Shown: piece by piece, positions 36,868-48,187 of the stretch
Numbering within the stretch: the first letter of the stretch is position 1
Layout: each line of letters opens with the position of its first letter
Source: Coprinellus micaceus
Lineage: Eukaryota > Basidiomycota > Agaricomycetes > Agaricales > Psathyrellaceae
DNA: 64,000 nt
Direction: 5' to 3'
Assembly: GCA_951394405.1 (NCBI GenBank)
Contig: OX596340.1
Location: forward strand, 1,798,001-1,862,000
Made by a program: the position numbers and the translations under genes
The notes under the pieces: generated by a model
What the model saw: only the letters and a program-made list of their open reading frames with translations
The model's database searches: none
What the model was told of the DNA's origin: nothing

Positions 36868-38152
36868 TTGGTGGGACTGTATTCATGGCTTGGATGGACA
36901 TTACCTTTCTCGCGCTCAGGTTGTAGTAAGCCTGCCGTACCCTTCGTATGCCCTAATGCAGAGTGTATCCTTCCCTTCTGTTCTCTTCTTCGCTGTCCGT
37001 CGCCGTTCAGAAGCCGCAATTTCTAGGCCAACCCGTCGGTGAGACGCCGCCAAAGCTAACCGGAGGCCTCCAAGGAGCCTCGAGATCAAACGGGGGGCCG
37101 TACCTGACGTATGTTGATAAACGCATAGGGGAGAGGCATCTGAATGGTAGAGGCGCCGTGACACACCTCGAGGAGATGACACTTCGCGCCCGAAGGTCTG
37201 TTTAATTTCGGAGACATAACCAGGATTGGACGGTAAGATGCAAGGAATCAGAGCGTCGGGGATTTTCGTATTTTTGCAGCACTTCTCGAGAAGGTTTGGA
37301 AGGTAGCCAAGGAAAGTAGAAGTAGTTTCCTTGAATGCGGCCCTATGGGAATTAAAGTGTGCATGTAGCTTTCCTAGGACGGACGACCGAATGATGGGAC
37401 TCGAGTTGAGTATCGCTAACTTCCTAATTGAACAAGTCGGCCGTTGCCTCCTACTAGCATTTCGGCCTTTTATTAATGCGATGACGAGCTTGAATGAGGG
37501 TGGGTCATAGAGCGTAACGCGGCGAGAAGAATGCTCGCATGCAGTGTGGTTGCGCCACTGGATAGCGACTGTATGGAAAATTGGGCTGGAATGCAGGACA
37601 GCAGGCGAGTGTACGCCGCTCTCAGCCATATTGCTATTGTTTTTTGATTGATATACGGGTGTCCAGGAGCTGACAGCGGCTGCAAGATTGGGATGAACGA
37701 TAAGAAGAAGGAGAAGAGTATCAAATAGACATACTTGGGGACCAGTATGGCTCCTGAGGGAGCTTGAATCGGACGCAGGTACGTGTAAGGGATACTACAT
37801 CCGCTGAGACTGTGCTGACGGGAGGTATAGCTCCGCAAGTGGTCCTGCGCTCGAGAGTGCTTGTGGCTGCTGGAGCACGCTGGCGGCCTTGTGCTGAGCA
37901 CGTTTTGAGGCGCGGAGCTATCGCTTGGATCTCCGCAGAGACCTGCCGCGTTGAGGTGCCAGTATTCTGTGATGAATCTCGGATGTCCAGTAATTAAGAT
38001 TGCTGAGAAACCGGAGGGATAGAATCGCATGTCAGGGAAAGGAAACCCTGATGGTCCACACGCCTTGTCTTGGTCTCTCCCTGCCATGTGTTCCATATCC
38101 CAGCCCCTTATATACCCCCCAAGGCTATCCCAGTCTTTTTCCGAACCCACCT
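36868..38152. other. Intergenic with TATA-like box near TCP11-like gene
   Basis: 1.28 kb without a supportable gene. Two minus-strand frames of 225-237 codons overlap here in different frames; neither shows a domain, and their translations are low in protein-like character. A TATA-like TTATATAC at 38108-38115 lies about 40 nt before the TCP11-like ATG. Confidence 0.45.
38108..38115 (+). promoter_or_regulatory. TATA-like element before the TCP11-like gene
   Basis: TTATATAC lies 37 nt upstream of the chosen ATG at 38153. If used, the 5' untranslated region would be very short, so the match may be fortuitous. Confidence 0.25.
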
Positions 38153-40688
38153 ATGGACGACCTTTTCCCGCTGAACCACAGAAAGCGCAAAGCCGGCGAC
38201 GATGACTGCAGCGGTCACCCCCAACAGGCCCCTGCCGTCACTCAGGACCCGCTGATCGCTGACCCTACCCCCTCCCCCTCAGCGTCGTCCTCGAATGCAC
38301 CCAGACTGCCATGGCTCACGGACACCCCCACCCCAGACAGGGATCTCTGGTCCTCCGGCGAGCAGTCGCGCGGATCCACCCCGAAGCGACCCCGGCTCGA
38401 GATCTCTGTCCCGTTGAACTCCCTTCCGGGACGGAAGTCTCCCCGACGGCCGTCACCAACGAAGCCCTCTCCAACACGGTCCCATAGTACCTTTCCAGGC
38501 AGTGGGAGAGGCCTCGATGACATTAGTGTTGTGCCGACGTCCGAGCCTGGGCCATCGAGCGGCTCACTGTTGGACCGCTCAATACCTATTATCGACGTCG
38601 CCCGCATCCCGGCACCTCCGCTTGTTCCCCTCATCAATCGCCAGACTCTCAAGGAGCTGGACCTCGATGCTATCCTCCGTAACCCTCAGCTTCGTGCGTA
38701 GCCAATTGACTCTTTTCTCTTCGATTGCTGACTGTAGCACCCCAGGTCACGACCTCCTCTTTGACCCCGGTCTCCAGTTCCGGCCCACGTCGAGTAGACG
38801 GAAACGGGATCTCGCTGAAAAGTACTGGGCCGCCGTCGTTCAAGAAATCGAAAAAAATGGGTGCACCTGTGTCTCCTTCGACTCTCGGGGGAAACCCCAC
38901 CAGCCCGTCCTATGTATATGCTCACTACCCGGCATCTCCTCAACCCCAACCCTCCAACAAATTCAATCAGATGTATTCACATCCCGAGTGCCCTCAAGAA
39001 TACCGCCACTGCTCTCCGAGTTCCTCGAAGTCCTCCTCCTCGTCATTCAACCTCTCTGCACCATCTCTGGCGTCTACGTGAACCCCGGTACTTGCAAGAC
39101 GCAAATGCAGGAACACTCGGAACAAGCAGCCTACATTCGCTCCCTCTTCGACCCTGCGCTCATCGAGCAGGAACTCCGGCACGGGGTGTTCAACCCATCA
39201 GGCCTGTTCCGCACTATCGGTGCGACACTCAAGGGACATTGTGCACCCATGCGCGACCGCTCCGTCGAGGCGATGGTCCACGCTGCAGAGTCATGCGGCT
39301 CCGACCCCTCGAGTTCGCCGTCAAAGGATGCCATAAAGGCCGTCCGCATGTGCATGGAGATCCTTGAGCTCATGAAGCTGGTAAGCGCTACCTATTTCTC
39401 GACTAGTATGACGGTTCAAGCGTTCTTCTAGGACATCGCCAACCACCAACTCCAAACGTTGCGACCATTCCTCATTCGCACCTCCGCCCAGTTCGAGCTA
39501 CGGACGCTCAAGTCACGGCATGGGCTTGATGCCTCCATGAGGGTTACTCGGGAGTGGATCCAGGCTGCCGACACCGCGATGATGGAGAAGACGATCTTCC
39601 ACCCCCACTTCCCTGAGAAATCCCTCCAATATTCCGTCCTCTCGGCGAATCAGCAGCTCTACATATCGATCGTTCGCGGCCTCGTCGACCTCGTCTTCAA
39701 TCCTCCCCTTACGTCCTCTTCATCACTATCCACTCCCTCCAACACGCCGCCAACATCCCCCACTGCCCCTTCCGTTGCAACTCCCCTACCTGCATTCCCT
39801 GAAACCCTCTACCTGGATAACGATCGGATGCTTCTCCTTAGCTCCGACGCTGCCGATGCTACCGCACTCAATATGCTGCTCCTTCTTTACCGTCAGCTCT
39901 CTTTCTCCGAAAATTCCAATTCAGGCTCGTCACATCCGCCCAAGAGACTGACAGACGCCGACTTGATCAAGATGAAGAGCGAAATCCGGGACATCTGTGG
40001 CTCTTTCCGCCTTGGAACCTGCTTTTCGAGAACCCAGACGAAGAACGGTAACAAGGATGCGGAGAGATGGCGTGCAGTTAAGGAGGACGTAATCCTCCAA
40101 CTCTCGAGGAGAGTGAAAGAGCTGAGCAGAGGTGCGAGTAGGGGAGCTGCTCAGACGGTGACTACTCTACGCTCCTCTAGCGCCCCGGCTTCGTCATTGG
40201 TGCCCTCACCGTCCCCACCATCATCCACTTCCGTACCCAGCGCATCTCCTTCGTCATCCACATCATCGCCCTCCCCCATATTTTCATCTCTTCCGACCTC
40301 GCCGATAAGTGACACCAGTCTTCCCAATCCACGCACCGTTGCACTAGGCCAAAAGTGGGCCGATGCGCATATGCAGGCAGAATCCGCACTAAGCGCGATG
40401 CTGCACAATCGCCTCCGGGACGTGGTGTTCAATGCAGTTCTCATTTCGAGCTATCCTGGGAGAGATTTGACAAACGGGTGCCGTCCGGTAGCGTCTCTCG
40501 ACTTGTCCGCTTCATCAGCCCCCGGGAACGCGGGGAATCCGGGTCCGCCTTCTATGTCTGGCTTGGAGCCTCTGTCGGATGAGATTCGGACTTTGGTCGA
40601 GAAGATATCTGTATTGGCCCTGATTCATTTGAACGCTTACCTCCCTATGTACGAGAAGGAAGGTTTTAGGCCTTCCTCGAGCTCGTGA
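38153..40688 (+). CDS. TCP11/Sok1 family protein
   Basis: Three exons: 38153-38693, 38746-39380 and 39432-40688, with introns of 52 and 51 nt; the product is 810 aa. A disordered Ser/Pro-rich N-terminus of about 150 residues with a basic RKRKAGDDD segment is followed by the T-complex protein 11 domain. Visible segments are the start RRKRDLAEKYWAAVVQEIE, a middle ELRHGVFNPSGLFRTIGATLKGHCAPMRDRSVEAM and KAVRMCMEILELMKLDIANHQLQTLRPFLI, and a late AINALIHLN-like helix (LALIHLNAYLPMYEKEGF). Yeast Sok1, in this family, suppresses loss of protein kinase A, and mammalian TCP11 acts in sperm cAMP signalling; the fungal molecular role is unclear. Two Ser/Pro/Thr tracts interrupt the domain. An upstream in-frame ATG at 38000 is less likely because it would span the TATA-like site. 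Confidence 0.85.
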
Positions 40689-43080
40689 GGGGAACGGTTT
40701 CAACCTTCTTGCCACTCTTCTTCGCATTATTCGCACAGATACCCCATTCATCTAGTTGTTGCCCTAATGTTGACGACAGTGTTGTCTTTCTTGAGCTTGA
40801 ACACGCACGCCACTACCCCATATTTCACTTTTTTGCCATGGACAGATCACCTTCCTTTCGTATAGACAGCATGGGCATACTCACGAGATTCGAGAGCTAG
40901 GGGATCTCGGTTACCTTATTATTCTGTAGTATAGACCGTAATCGAATGAAGTATACTTGGTTTCAACTCAACCCAACTGTGATCCAGACCCTTCTCCCAC
41001 TACGACTTCCATATGCGCTCACCTGTAACGTATCCCTCTTGCCTCACGCAGTTGGATGAGTACATATATGATGCGAGTGATCGCAGGGAGAGAGAAAAAC
41101 ATATACGGCAAGCGTGTCGATTGAAGCTGGGTGTTGGGACGGCTGGCCACTCTTTGGGTGCGAGAAAGAGATTTGGGGCCAGAGACACCATTAGGACATG
41201 CAAATGAAAAGCTATCTGTTGATGGTGTATGCCCTATCACGGGTAGCATCGACCCAGACACCACTGCGCGTGCACTCCTCGATGCAGACGTGCCTTGTAG
41301 GCTCGTTTCGAAAGGCTTTTTGGGATGAACCCTTTCGCTTATCACCGTGCCCGTGAAGGCAGGAGTAGTAAAGATATTGGGTTCGGGAAGTGGATGTATT
41401 GAAGGGGTGATTGGGTTTCTCCAGGATCGCGTTCCCGGGAGGGTTGAGCCCAGTGCTTCGAAACTCGTCATATCTGAATGGTTGGATTTCTGCTTACCAC
41501 CCTCGTGCTTCCGCGCAGCTCATTTCCGAGCCCTGGGTAACGGGAAGGAAGAAGCGATGTTTGATATCGAGCCTACCCAAGTGTTGTAACTCAAGCCGCT
41601 AGACATGACAATCGAGAATTGCGGCCGACAAATACCGCAGTTCGTTGATCCCGCCAAGCTAGGGACAGATGTCACGGTCGCGAAGCGCCCATGAAGCCTT
41701 TCGAACCGATTTCGAAAGCTACTCTGGAATGGCTTAGACTCTGTGGGTTGGTGGAGAAGCACTAAGGCGAATTCAGAACGCCTTCTTTGTACACAACTTC
41801 CGTTGGTTTGACAGCAGTGGATAGGAGCGATGGTTCAGTGAGAAAGCCGTCAAGCTCGGAAACACGCCTGGATCTATTGTTAAGACACAGGAGGATGTCA
41901 AGCAGACCACATACATATCAGCAGACACGTCGTACCTGGACCCATTCGTATGGGTTTTGCGGTGGAAATGACCACAAACGAGATGAAGCCACAGTCAAGG
42001 TATTGAGGGAGGGTGGCGTGAATCACTGATGAGTTGTCGATGTTGTCGGCGGTCGGAATAGAGGCCCTGTCAGGAAAAGATATGACAAGAAAAGATTGAG
42101 GAAGAAAACGCTGGGTCAAATGCCCTTTCGACTCCCTCGGCGTCCGGGTCCAAGTGCGTGGCCCGGACCCAAGGGACTGAATTTCGTGCATGGATCGCAC
42201 ATCGGAGAAACGGTTCGGCAGAAGAGTTGCCTATTTCTGCACATCAGGGAGCAAGAGCAGGAGAAAAGAGGGTGCCGGGATTCAGTAAAATAGCCTTGCC
42301 TTCTCCATGAGACTGCTCTCGTAAATTAGCCGTAATTATCTGAAAGTCAATGGAGTTCGTATGAATGTCCCCAAATTTTCAGAACATGCTCACCTTGGGC
42401 GCTGAGTGTGAGATAGGACCCCACCAACCGATGTGGTGGTGCTGCTGCTGCGTGGTCAACGGGAGGCCTCGTTGACACGCCGATCCACACAATCCGTTCA
42501 TTAAAGGATTTGATCGGAAGGTCATGTCAACGAGAATGTGGAAGGAATCTGGCAACGGCAAGGTGATTTTAACTCGAGTTCACGATGGTGACTGCTGCGG
42601 TGAAGAAGATATCACACCCTAAGGCGAACCACAACATCGGCAATGGGGTGCGGACTCTCGAGAACACTTGCAACCCGTATTAGAAAGGCGTTTGTGTGCG
42701 GTGAGGCTGTGGTTATGAACAGCCGTGCCCCACTGAAGCGAGCACACTCATATATTAGGTCACCTGGACTCCGAGGTCGGAGCTTGGGGAACAGAAGGGT
42801 TGCAGACTGGCTATTACTGCGTCAGTATGAAGCTGTATGGATGCTGCAAGGCCGGAGGTTCCTGACTCACCTCTTCAACGCGCCGTGTAGACAATAGGGC
42901 TTTACAGCCTATCTTAGAGACACTCACCGATCCATTCACAATCGGTGACGAAAGACAGATACGAATACACGACTGCGCTCCGATAATCCGGGTCTTTGGC
43001 CAACCCCGTCCACGACATGCGGGACCCTTGCAGTGCGGCACACAAGAACGAGGCCAACGGAAGTCCAGATATCTCCAGAA
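40689..43080. other. Gene-poor stretch, no confident gene
   Basis: 2.4 kb with only fragmentary frames. Several minus-strand stretches (for example 41019-41471, 41898-42200 and 42914-43273) have partly protein-like translations and splice-like borders, but I could not join them into one gene or recognise a domain. A pseudogene or fast-evolving gene is possible. Confidence 0.4.
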
Positions 43081-43563
43081 ATGTCGACTCTCTACGGAGA
43101 GCACGACCTATCTGATGATTCACTGAGCCGCCTTGAGGAACTTGACCGGATTTCGCAATTCGAAGGAATAGCAGAGATCTCGGTGGTAAAGGAACAGATT
43201 CAAGCTCAAATCGCGCGCGTCGCCAGGGGATTCGACGGCGCCGCGTGTTTGCATCGTGGCGATGGCCAAACAAACACTCGCCGGCGGGCCGCCTGGACAG
43301 AACCCAGTCATTTCAACAGCAACCAGCACGATCGAACGCTCAAATCACGGTCAGTCCTTTGTTCTCTCAATTCCAGGGTGAAAATGCGCAGTTCTCGTGG
43401 TATGACAAGCGAAGGACGCGAGGCGCTCGTAAGCGACCTGCCTGAGTCCCAAAGCCACTTAGCCGACGGGTCCATCACTTCGAGGGGCTCTTCACAAACT
43501 GAGGCTGGGGTCCCTTTTTTGCAATCTCTCGGTGAAACAATGTTCATTTGTCCGCACAATTAA
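43081..43563 (+). CDS. Hypothetical protein with N-terminal helix
   Basis: A 160-codon frame from an ATG at 43081. The first about 50 residues are predicted helical, with heptad-like spacing (DDSLSRLEELDRISQF, then VVKEQIQAQIARVARGF). The remainder is hydrophilic and of low complexity. A possible 27-nt GT...AG segment around 43351 is too short to be a normal intron and leaves the frame open. The opposite strand also has an open frame here, so strand and reality are uncertain. No family was recognised. Confidence 0.25.
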   Translation: MSTLYGEHDLSDDSLSRLEELDRISQFEGIAEISVVKEQIQAQIARVARGFDGAACLHRGDGQTNTRRRAAWTEPSHFNSNQHDRTLKSRSVLCSLNSRVKMRSSRGMTSEGREALVSDLPESQSHLADGSITSRGSSQTEAGVPFLQSLGETMFICPHN

Positions 43564-46167
43564 AGGCCACGTTTTGGCTATTCCCTTCAGCGTACTTTCA
43601 CCTCTCTTCGCATGCTACTTTTAACTAAAGGGTACGTTAGATATACTCCCAGCCGGCGGCGTCCCTGAAGAACTCTGACATAGTAAAGTCCGCCGAAGGC
43701 ATCTGCGGTATTGCAAGCCGCGTCTATCTCACGGACGGATTCTTCCAAATCCTGGGCCTAGAATCTGGTGGCTGTTGACAAGTCCTGCCAATTGATTACA
43801 ATGGACGCTCCAGCCTTATCAATGTCAAGTCTTCATGCCGTTAGAAACATGCAGGAGGTCTCCGTCGATGTTTATGGAGCCACTGGTAGTGCTTCGCGGC
43901 CAGTAGCTCAATGGGGACCGTGGAAGGTGAACTCAATTCGCTCATACATTTCTTTTGCAGTTCAGATCAGTAATCATATCACTCGAAGAGGTTGCTCGGC
44001 ACGCCCTATTGGCCTCCCACCTCTAAGGACTTTTCGGCAGCAGTTTTTGAACCTTGAGCCACAGCTAATATACCCCCTTCAGAAACATCGCATTGAGGGT
44101 GGATTGGGGCATTCACTACCCATTTTTCAACCCCCCTCCACTTACACTCCATATAGGCCCACTCCAACCTCACGGGAGGCGAGCGTGTCCACTTCACTTC
44201 ACCCCTACCTAAACAAGTACCCTCCTAAATGCTTAAACCCGATCCGTCTTCCATCCCGTCTCGGCCCCCAGCTGAGCGCTTATGGGGTATACGGGTCATG
44301 CTACTTTCCATATCGCGCTCCCGCGAAGGTCTGCTGATGGCTATTTGATGCACAAGGCCTGTATGTATGTAGATCTCTATTACACAGTTGAGGTTAAGTA
44401 AGGAAAACACGCTGTGGCGGGTGTTAGCTACTCGTTTGTCGGCTCGCAAATGGGTTGTGGCTGGGTACCCATTAATTATGGGTTCCCCTTTCGGGAGCCT
44501 ATCATACCAGCAATTCTGGGGAAGAGGAGTAGTTGTCGCTCTGTGCCGTGGCGTTGATAGTAGGAACGTTGCAGTCGCGCTGCTCTTATTTGCCGTAGTT
44601 CTGTATATGTTCAAGACCATTTTCGCCGAGCCATGTCGTAAGGACGAGGCCCCCAAAACGGTAGAATGCAGCTCGAGTATTCGGATGACTTTTCATCTCG
44701 TAACAAAAACTGGGGCGCCTACATTGTTTTCGGCCCGTTAAACTTTAAGATAGCACATCTCGTTGCATTCCACGATACGAACGGCTCTTCATCTCCACTG
44801 AGCAGAAGCTCAGAAGAAGCAAAGACTATGACGCTGCACCGTCCTCTTACAGAAGCCCCAACCCATCTATCCGTCTCCAGAAGGCACTGTAGCAACGACC
44901 TAGACTCTCTTATCGCTTTCGCCGAGGGCACGACTCTTCCGCACTTCAGCGCTCTACCCCAGACTGCGGTGACGTTGCTGCCTCTCTCCGACCTCGCAAC
45001 AGGCCTCCAAGAATACCTATCGCAAAACGCACACCTAAGCTCCGAACACGCATTTTAACGATAGCGGATACCGAAAAGTAGAAAGTTACCGTTGCCCCGC
45101 GACCAACGATCTTTTTATGGATAAGCGCCCACCGCGCCTACACGCGTCCATATGTCGCTGATGCGTGTCACGCAGTGGGAGCCCGTTGATGATATGTTTA
45201 CCTCCAAGTTTGGGTTCGTGTGCTGCGGACGCCTTGATCAAGTTTATCTTGGGTAGTTGGGTGTATCGATGGGATGACGGAGACGTGCAGCTGTGCAGTC
45301 TCACCGAGACGCACGGTCTTAGGGCAGACCATTCCAAGTCATGTCAAGGAAGCGGGTTACGTCGACATGTTGAAATCGAGAACGATTACATACAAACAGG
45401 GTCGTTTGAGATGATCAGCGCCTGCAATGTCGATATGACTAGATCTTGTTCGCTCACAGTACAGGGTAATGCGAAAAGAGAGCACTGAATGGATTGCGCG
45501 ATATAGATAACATTGACAGGGCTACAACAACCGCTTAAGTATGTGGGTTCAGGGAGACTGAGGGGTCGCGTAGTAGGCGGCAATAGCCGTGGAGGACGGG
45601 TAAGTAAAGTGAATGTTCGATGAGTACGGAATAATAAGCATATATGGTACACGATATTCAGATCGGTAAGCGGTAAAGACAGCTCTGGCTGGATGCAGAC
45701 GAGTTTGAACAACAACAAGGAGGGTAAGGTTCGAAACCCGGTCACTGATAACCCGGGAGTGAGGGACGGGAGCGATGCTAAAGCAGAAAGGAGTGTGCAG
45801 GGATATGTGTTACAAATGCAAGGTGGATTCTGGAATGAATGTTGGTATCATAATCATGTAAGGCTCTGAGAGGAGAGTCAGCGAAGAATAGAAGAGAAAT
45901 GGGCAGGTCTAAATGGCGGTGACAGACAGGGGAGGGTCAGGTTAGAGCGGTGCGATGCGATGGCTCGGTGAAGCGGCATTCAATTAATGGGATCAGCAAG
46001 CGCAGAAGGAGCCCGGCGGAATGAAAAGACCCTTTCGGGGTATGCAAAGTCGAGAGGGGTGGTGTCGGTTCGGGAAGAGTGACAGAATGTGACGATGGGT
46101 ATCAAAATGAGCGGAAAATCTGAACGGGGCATGAATATTCATGCCCAAGCTTGGACGAGCTTGCGTC
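43564..46167. other. Gene-poor stretch, no confident gene
   Basis: 2.6 kb in which the longest frame is a 189-codon plus-strand one at 43768-44337 without a recognisable domain, and with low-complexity Pro/Tyr-rich sequence. A plus-strand frame at 44388-44741 has one hydrophobic stretch and might be a membrane peptide, but nothing supports it further. The right end probably carries the 3' untranslated region of the RGS gene. Confidence 0.35.
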
Positions 46168-48187
46168 CTACCGCCTGGGCTCAGGTATCGCAAGGAGGGA
46201 CCCAACGATGATCCAGCTGAGAACCAGAGCAATAATACCTGAGCGAACTACTATCTCCCATTGCCCCCTCCTGACCACGGGGCTGAGAACCCTGGTCAAC
46301 GGCACTGCGAACGCAGGCACCGCATTGATGAGCCTGAACCGCTTCTTCACCTTCGCCTCCGTCGACTCCAGCGCGGTCGAGTCCGTGCTGAAGCTCCTAT
46401 ACGACTTGCGGATGATATGCGAGTTGTAGGGATTCGCTGATGACGGGAAGTCAGGTCCTGTGGGAGACTGGATCGCGTCCTGGGATTCTGTTTGGAGTCG
46501 CCATTTCTTGATATCGCACTGGGACTGCATGTGCTCTACGATACCGGAGGGTTTGTGCGATTCGATGGGGTAGGGGTAAGAGGGGAATATGGGCGTTGGA
46601 GAAGCGAGTGTTGAAGAGTCGCGGTTGTCGCAACAGTCGCGCTCGTATTGTTCCGAGATGGCCTTCGACTTCATTTTTCGCGGGGCGCGAGGTGGTAGCG
46701 AATCGAAGTCAAAATTGTCGATTGGTTGACGCGGTTGTGGGGGTACGCATCGTTCGTCAACGGGATCGTTCAGCTCGATGGAGGCCATGTCGAATGGTCG
46801 GATGAAGCCAGCAGTGGAGACGAAGTCGGGTTCGCCTGTGCCTGACTGGTTCGGCGGGAATTTGAAGCTCGAGTTGATAATGCCGTTTTCCACATCTACT
46901 ATTGACGCTGAGTCGTCAAAGAAGGCGTCAGATATGTGGATGCGTGCGGGTGATCGCGGTGCATTGGAGTCTGCCAGTGATTCGCCAGACTCGGCGGAAA
47001 ACGACGAGATGGAAGGGGGTTTCCAGAGGTGCGCGACGCGCGCGTCGGCAAATGAGGGTGACTTGGCGACTTGGCTGGCGGGTTCCTCAGGCGGGGTCGC
47101 TGGTTGGAGGCCCGGGGGTAGTGACGTCGACGAGGATTGGCGCTTGTCGTCCGATACAGGCTTGGGCTTGGAAATCTGAGGTCGAGCGAGCTCGAATTTC
47201 CTGAGTTGTCGCAGGTCCCCAAACAAATAGACGCCCATACAAATGCCATTTAGGGCAGCGATCATGATCGTGAGGCCAAGGAAAAGGCCCGGGAACGAGA
47301 GCATTCGCATCCACCTGGACTCTGGTCTGGTGAAGTTGAGGGCGATGGGGGGTATTGAACCGGCCAGAGCGAAGATCGCGCCCGCCACAATTCCACACAT
47401 GACGCGGTTGTTCCCAACGTTGTTGAATTGGGCACTAACGAAGCGTCGAAGACTCTCGTCCAGCAGCCGGTAGGTCTCGATAGCGACGTCGTTGAAGATA
47501 GCGGGGTCGGGGTGGGGAGATTCAGTGGTAGTGTGGAAGACGGCCAGAAGACTTGATGGAAGGTTGAGTTCGTAAGGGGAATTGGGGGTGAAGAACGTCT
47601 GCTTGGCGCGAGCATAGAAGAGGGCGAGCGATGGCGAATGCTGGATGTTCCAGGGTGTGCGGAAGTCCTGCCCGTTGTTGAGCTCGCGCTGCAGCTGGTT
47701 CTGCGATGCCCACTCCGCGTATCGCTGTCGGTACTCCTTGAGCCAGAGGGTGAAGTACCTGTATCTTTTGTCAAATGCCGTCAGCGCCGAACCCTAATTC
47801 GCGACTCACAAGTTCTCTGGACTCATTTCCACGAAGAGAAGCCATTCCTCGAAATCCTTCAGCCCCAACGGTGGTAGATGCTGCCTATCCAACACATCCT
47901 CCAAGCGAACCTTGAACAGAGGGGTGACTAGAAGACTGTGAGCTCTGGGGCTTGATCAGGGCGCAATCATGGCGAGACGCACCTCCACATGACCGGACTT
48001 TAGCGACTGCTGGCGGTGGATTGCAGATCCGCAACTAAAGAATGGATGTTGGTTATTCGGGTCTCACTATCAAGCACGCTAGGCGACGTGGACTGACAGG
48101 GAAGGTAAGAACGGCCTTGAATGTCACGTCGTATGTCTTTGGTCGTGCAGACAGCCGCAGACTGGGGGCGGAGTCCCTGTGGGACAT
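46168..48187 (-). CDS. RGS-domain membrane protein, Rax1-like
   Basis: Four exons give about 616 aa: 48187-48098, 48034-47983, 47927-47810 and 47758-46168. The RGS-like domain begins at LEDVLDRQHLPPLGLKDFEE and continues with the classical MSPENLYFTLWLKEY helix join across the third intron. Two adjacent hydrophobic helices follow (MCGIVAGAIFALAGSIPPIA, then a second around GLFLGLTIMIAALNGICMG). A disordered loop of roughly 270 residues separates these from a last hydrophobic helix near the C-terminus (SGIIALVLSWIIVGSLLAIP). RGS domain followed by three membrane segments is the Rax1 layout; yeast Rax1 is a plasma-membrane bud-site marker. The first two exons are the least certain: they were chosen because they splice in phase. 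Confidence 0.75.

Noticed and set aside
36916..37629. 237-codon minus-strand frame between V-ATPase B and TCP11-like genes
   Set aside because: It has no domain, another long frame (37473-38150) overlaps it in a different phase, and its composition is not protein-like.
43905..43960. TAGCTCAATGG, like a tRNA A box
   Set aside because: No matching D stem, T arm or acceptor stem follows within tRNA distance.
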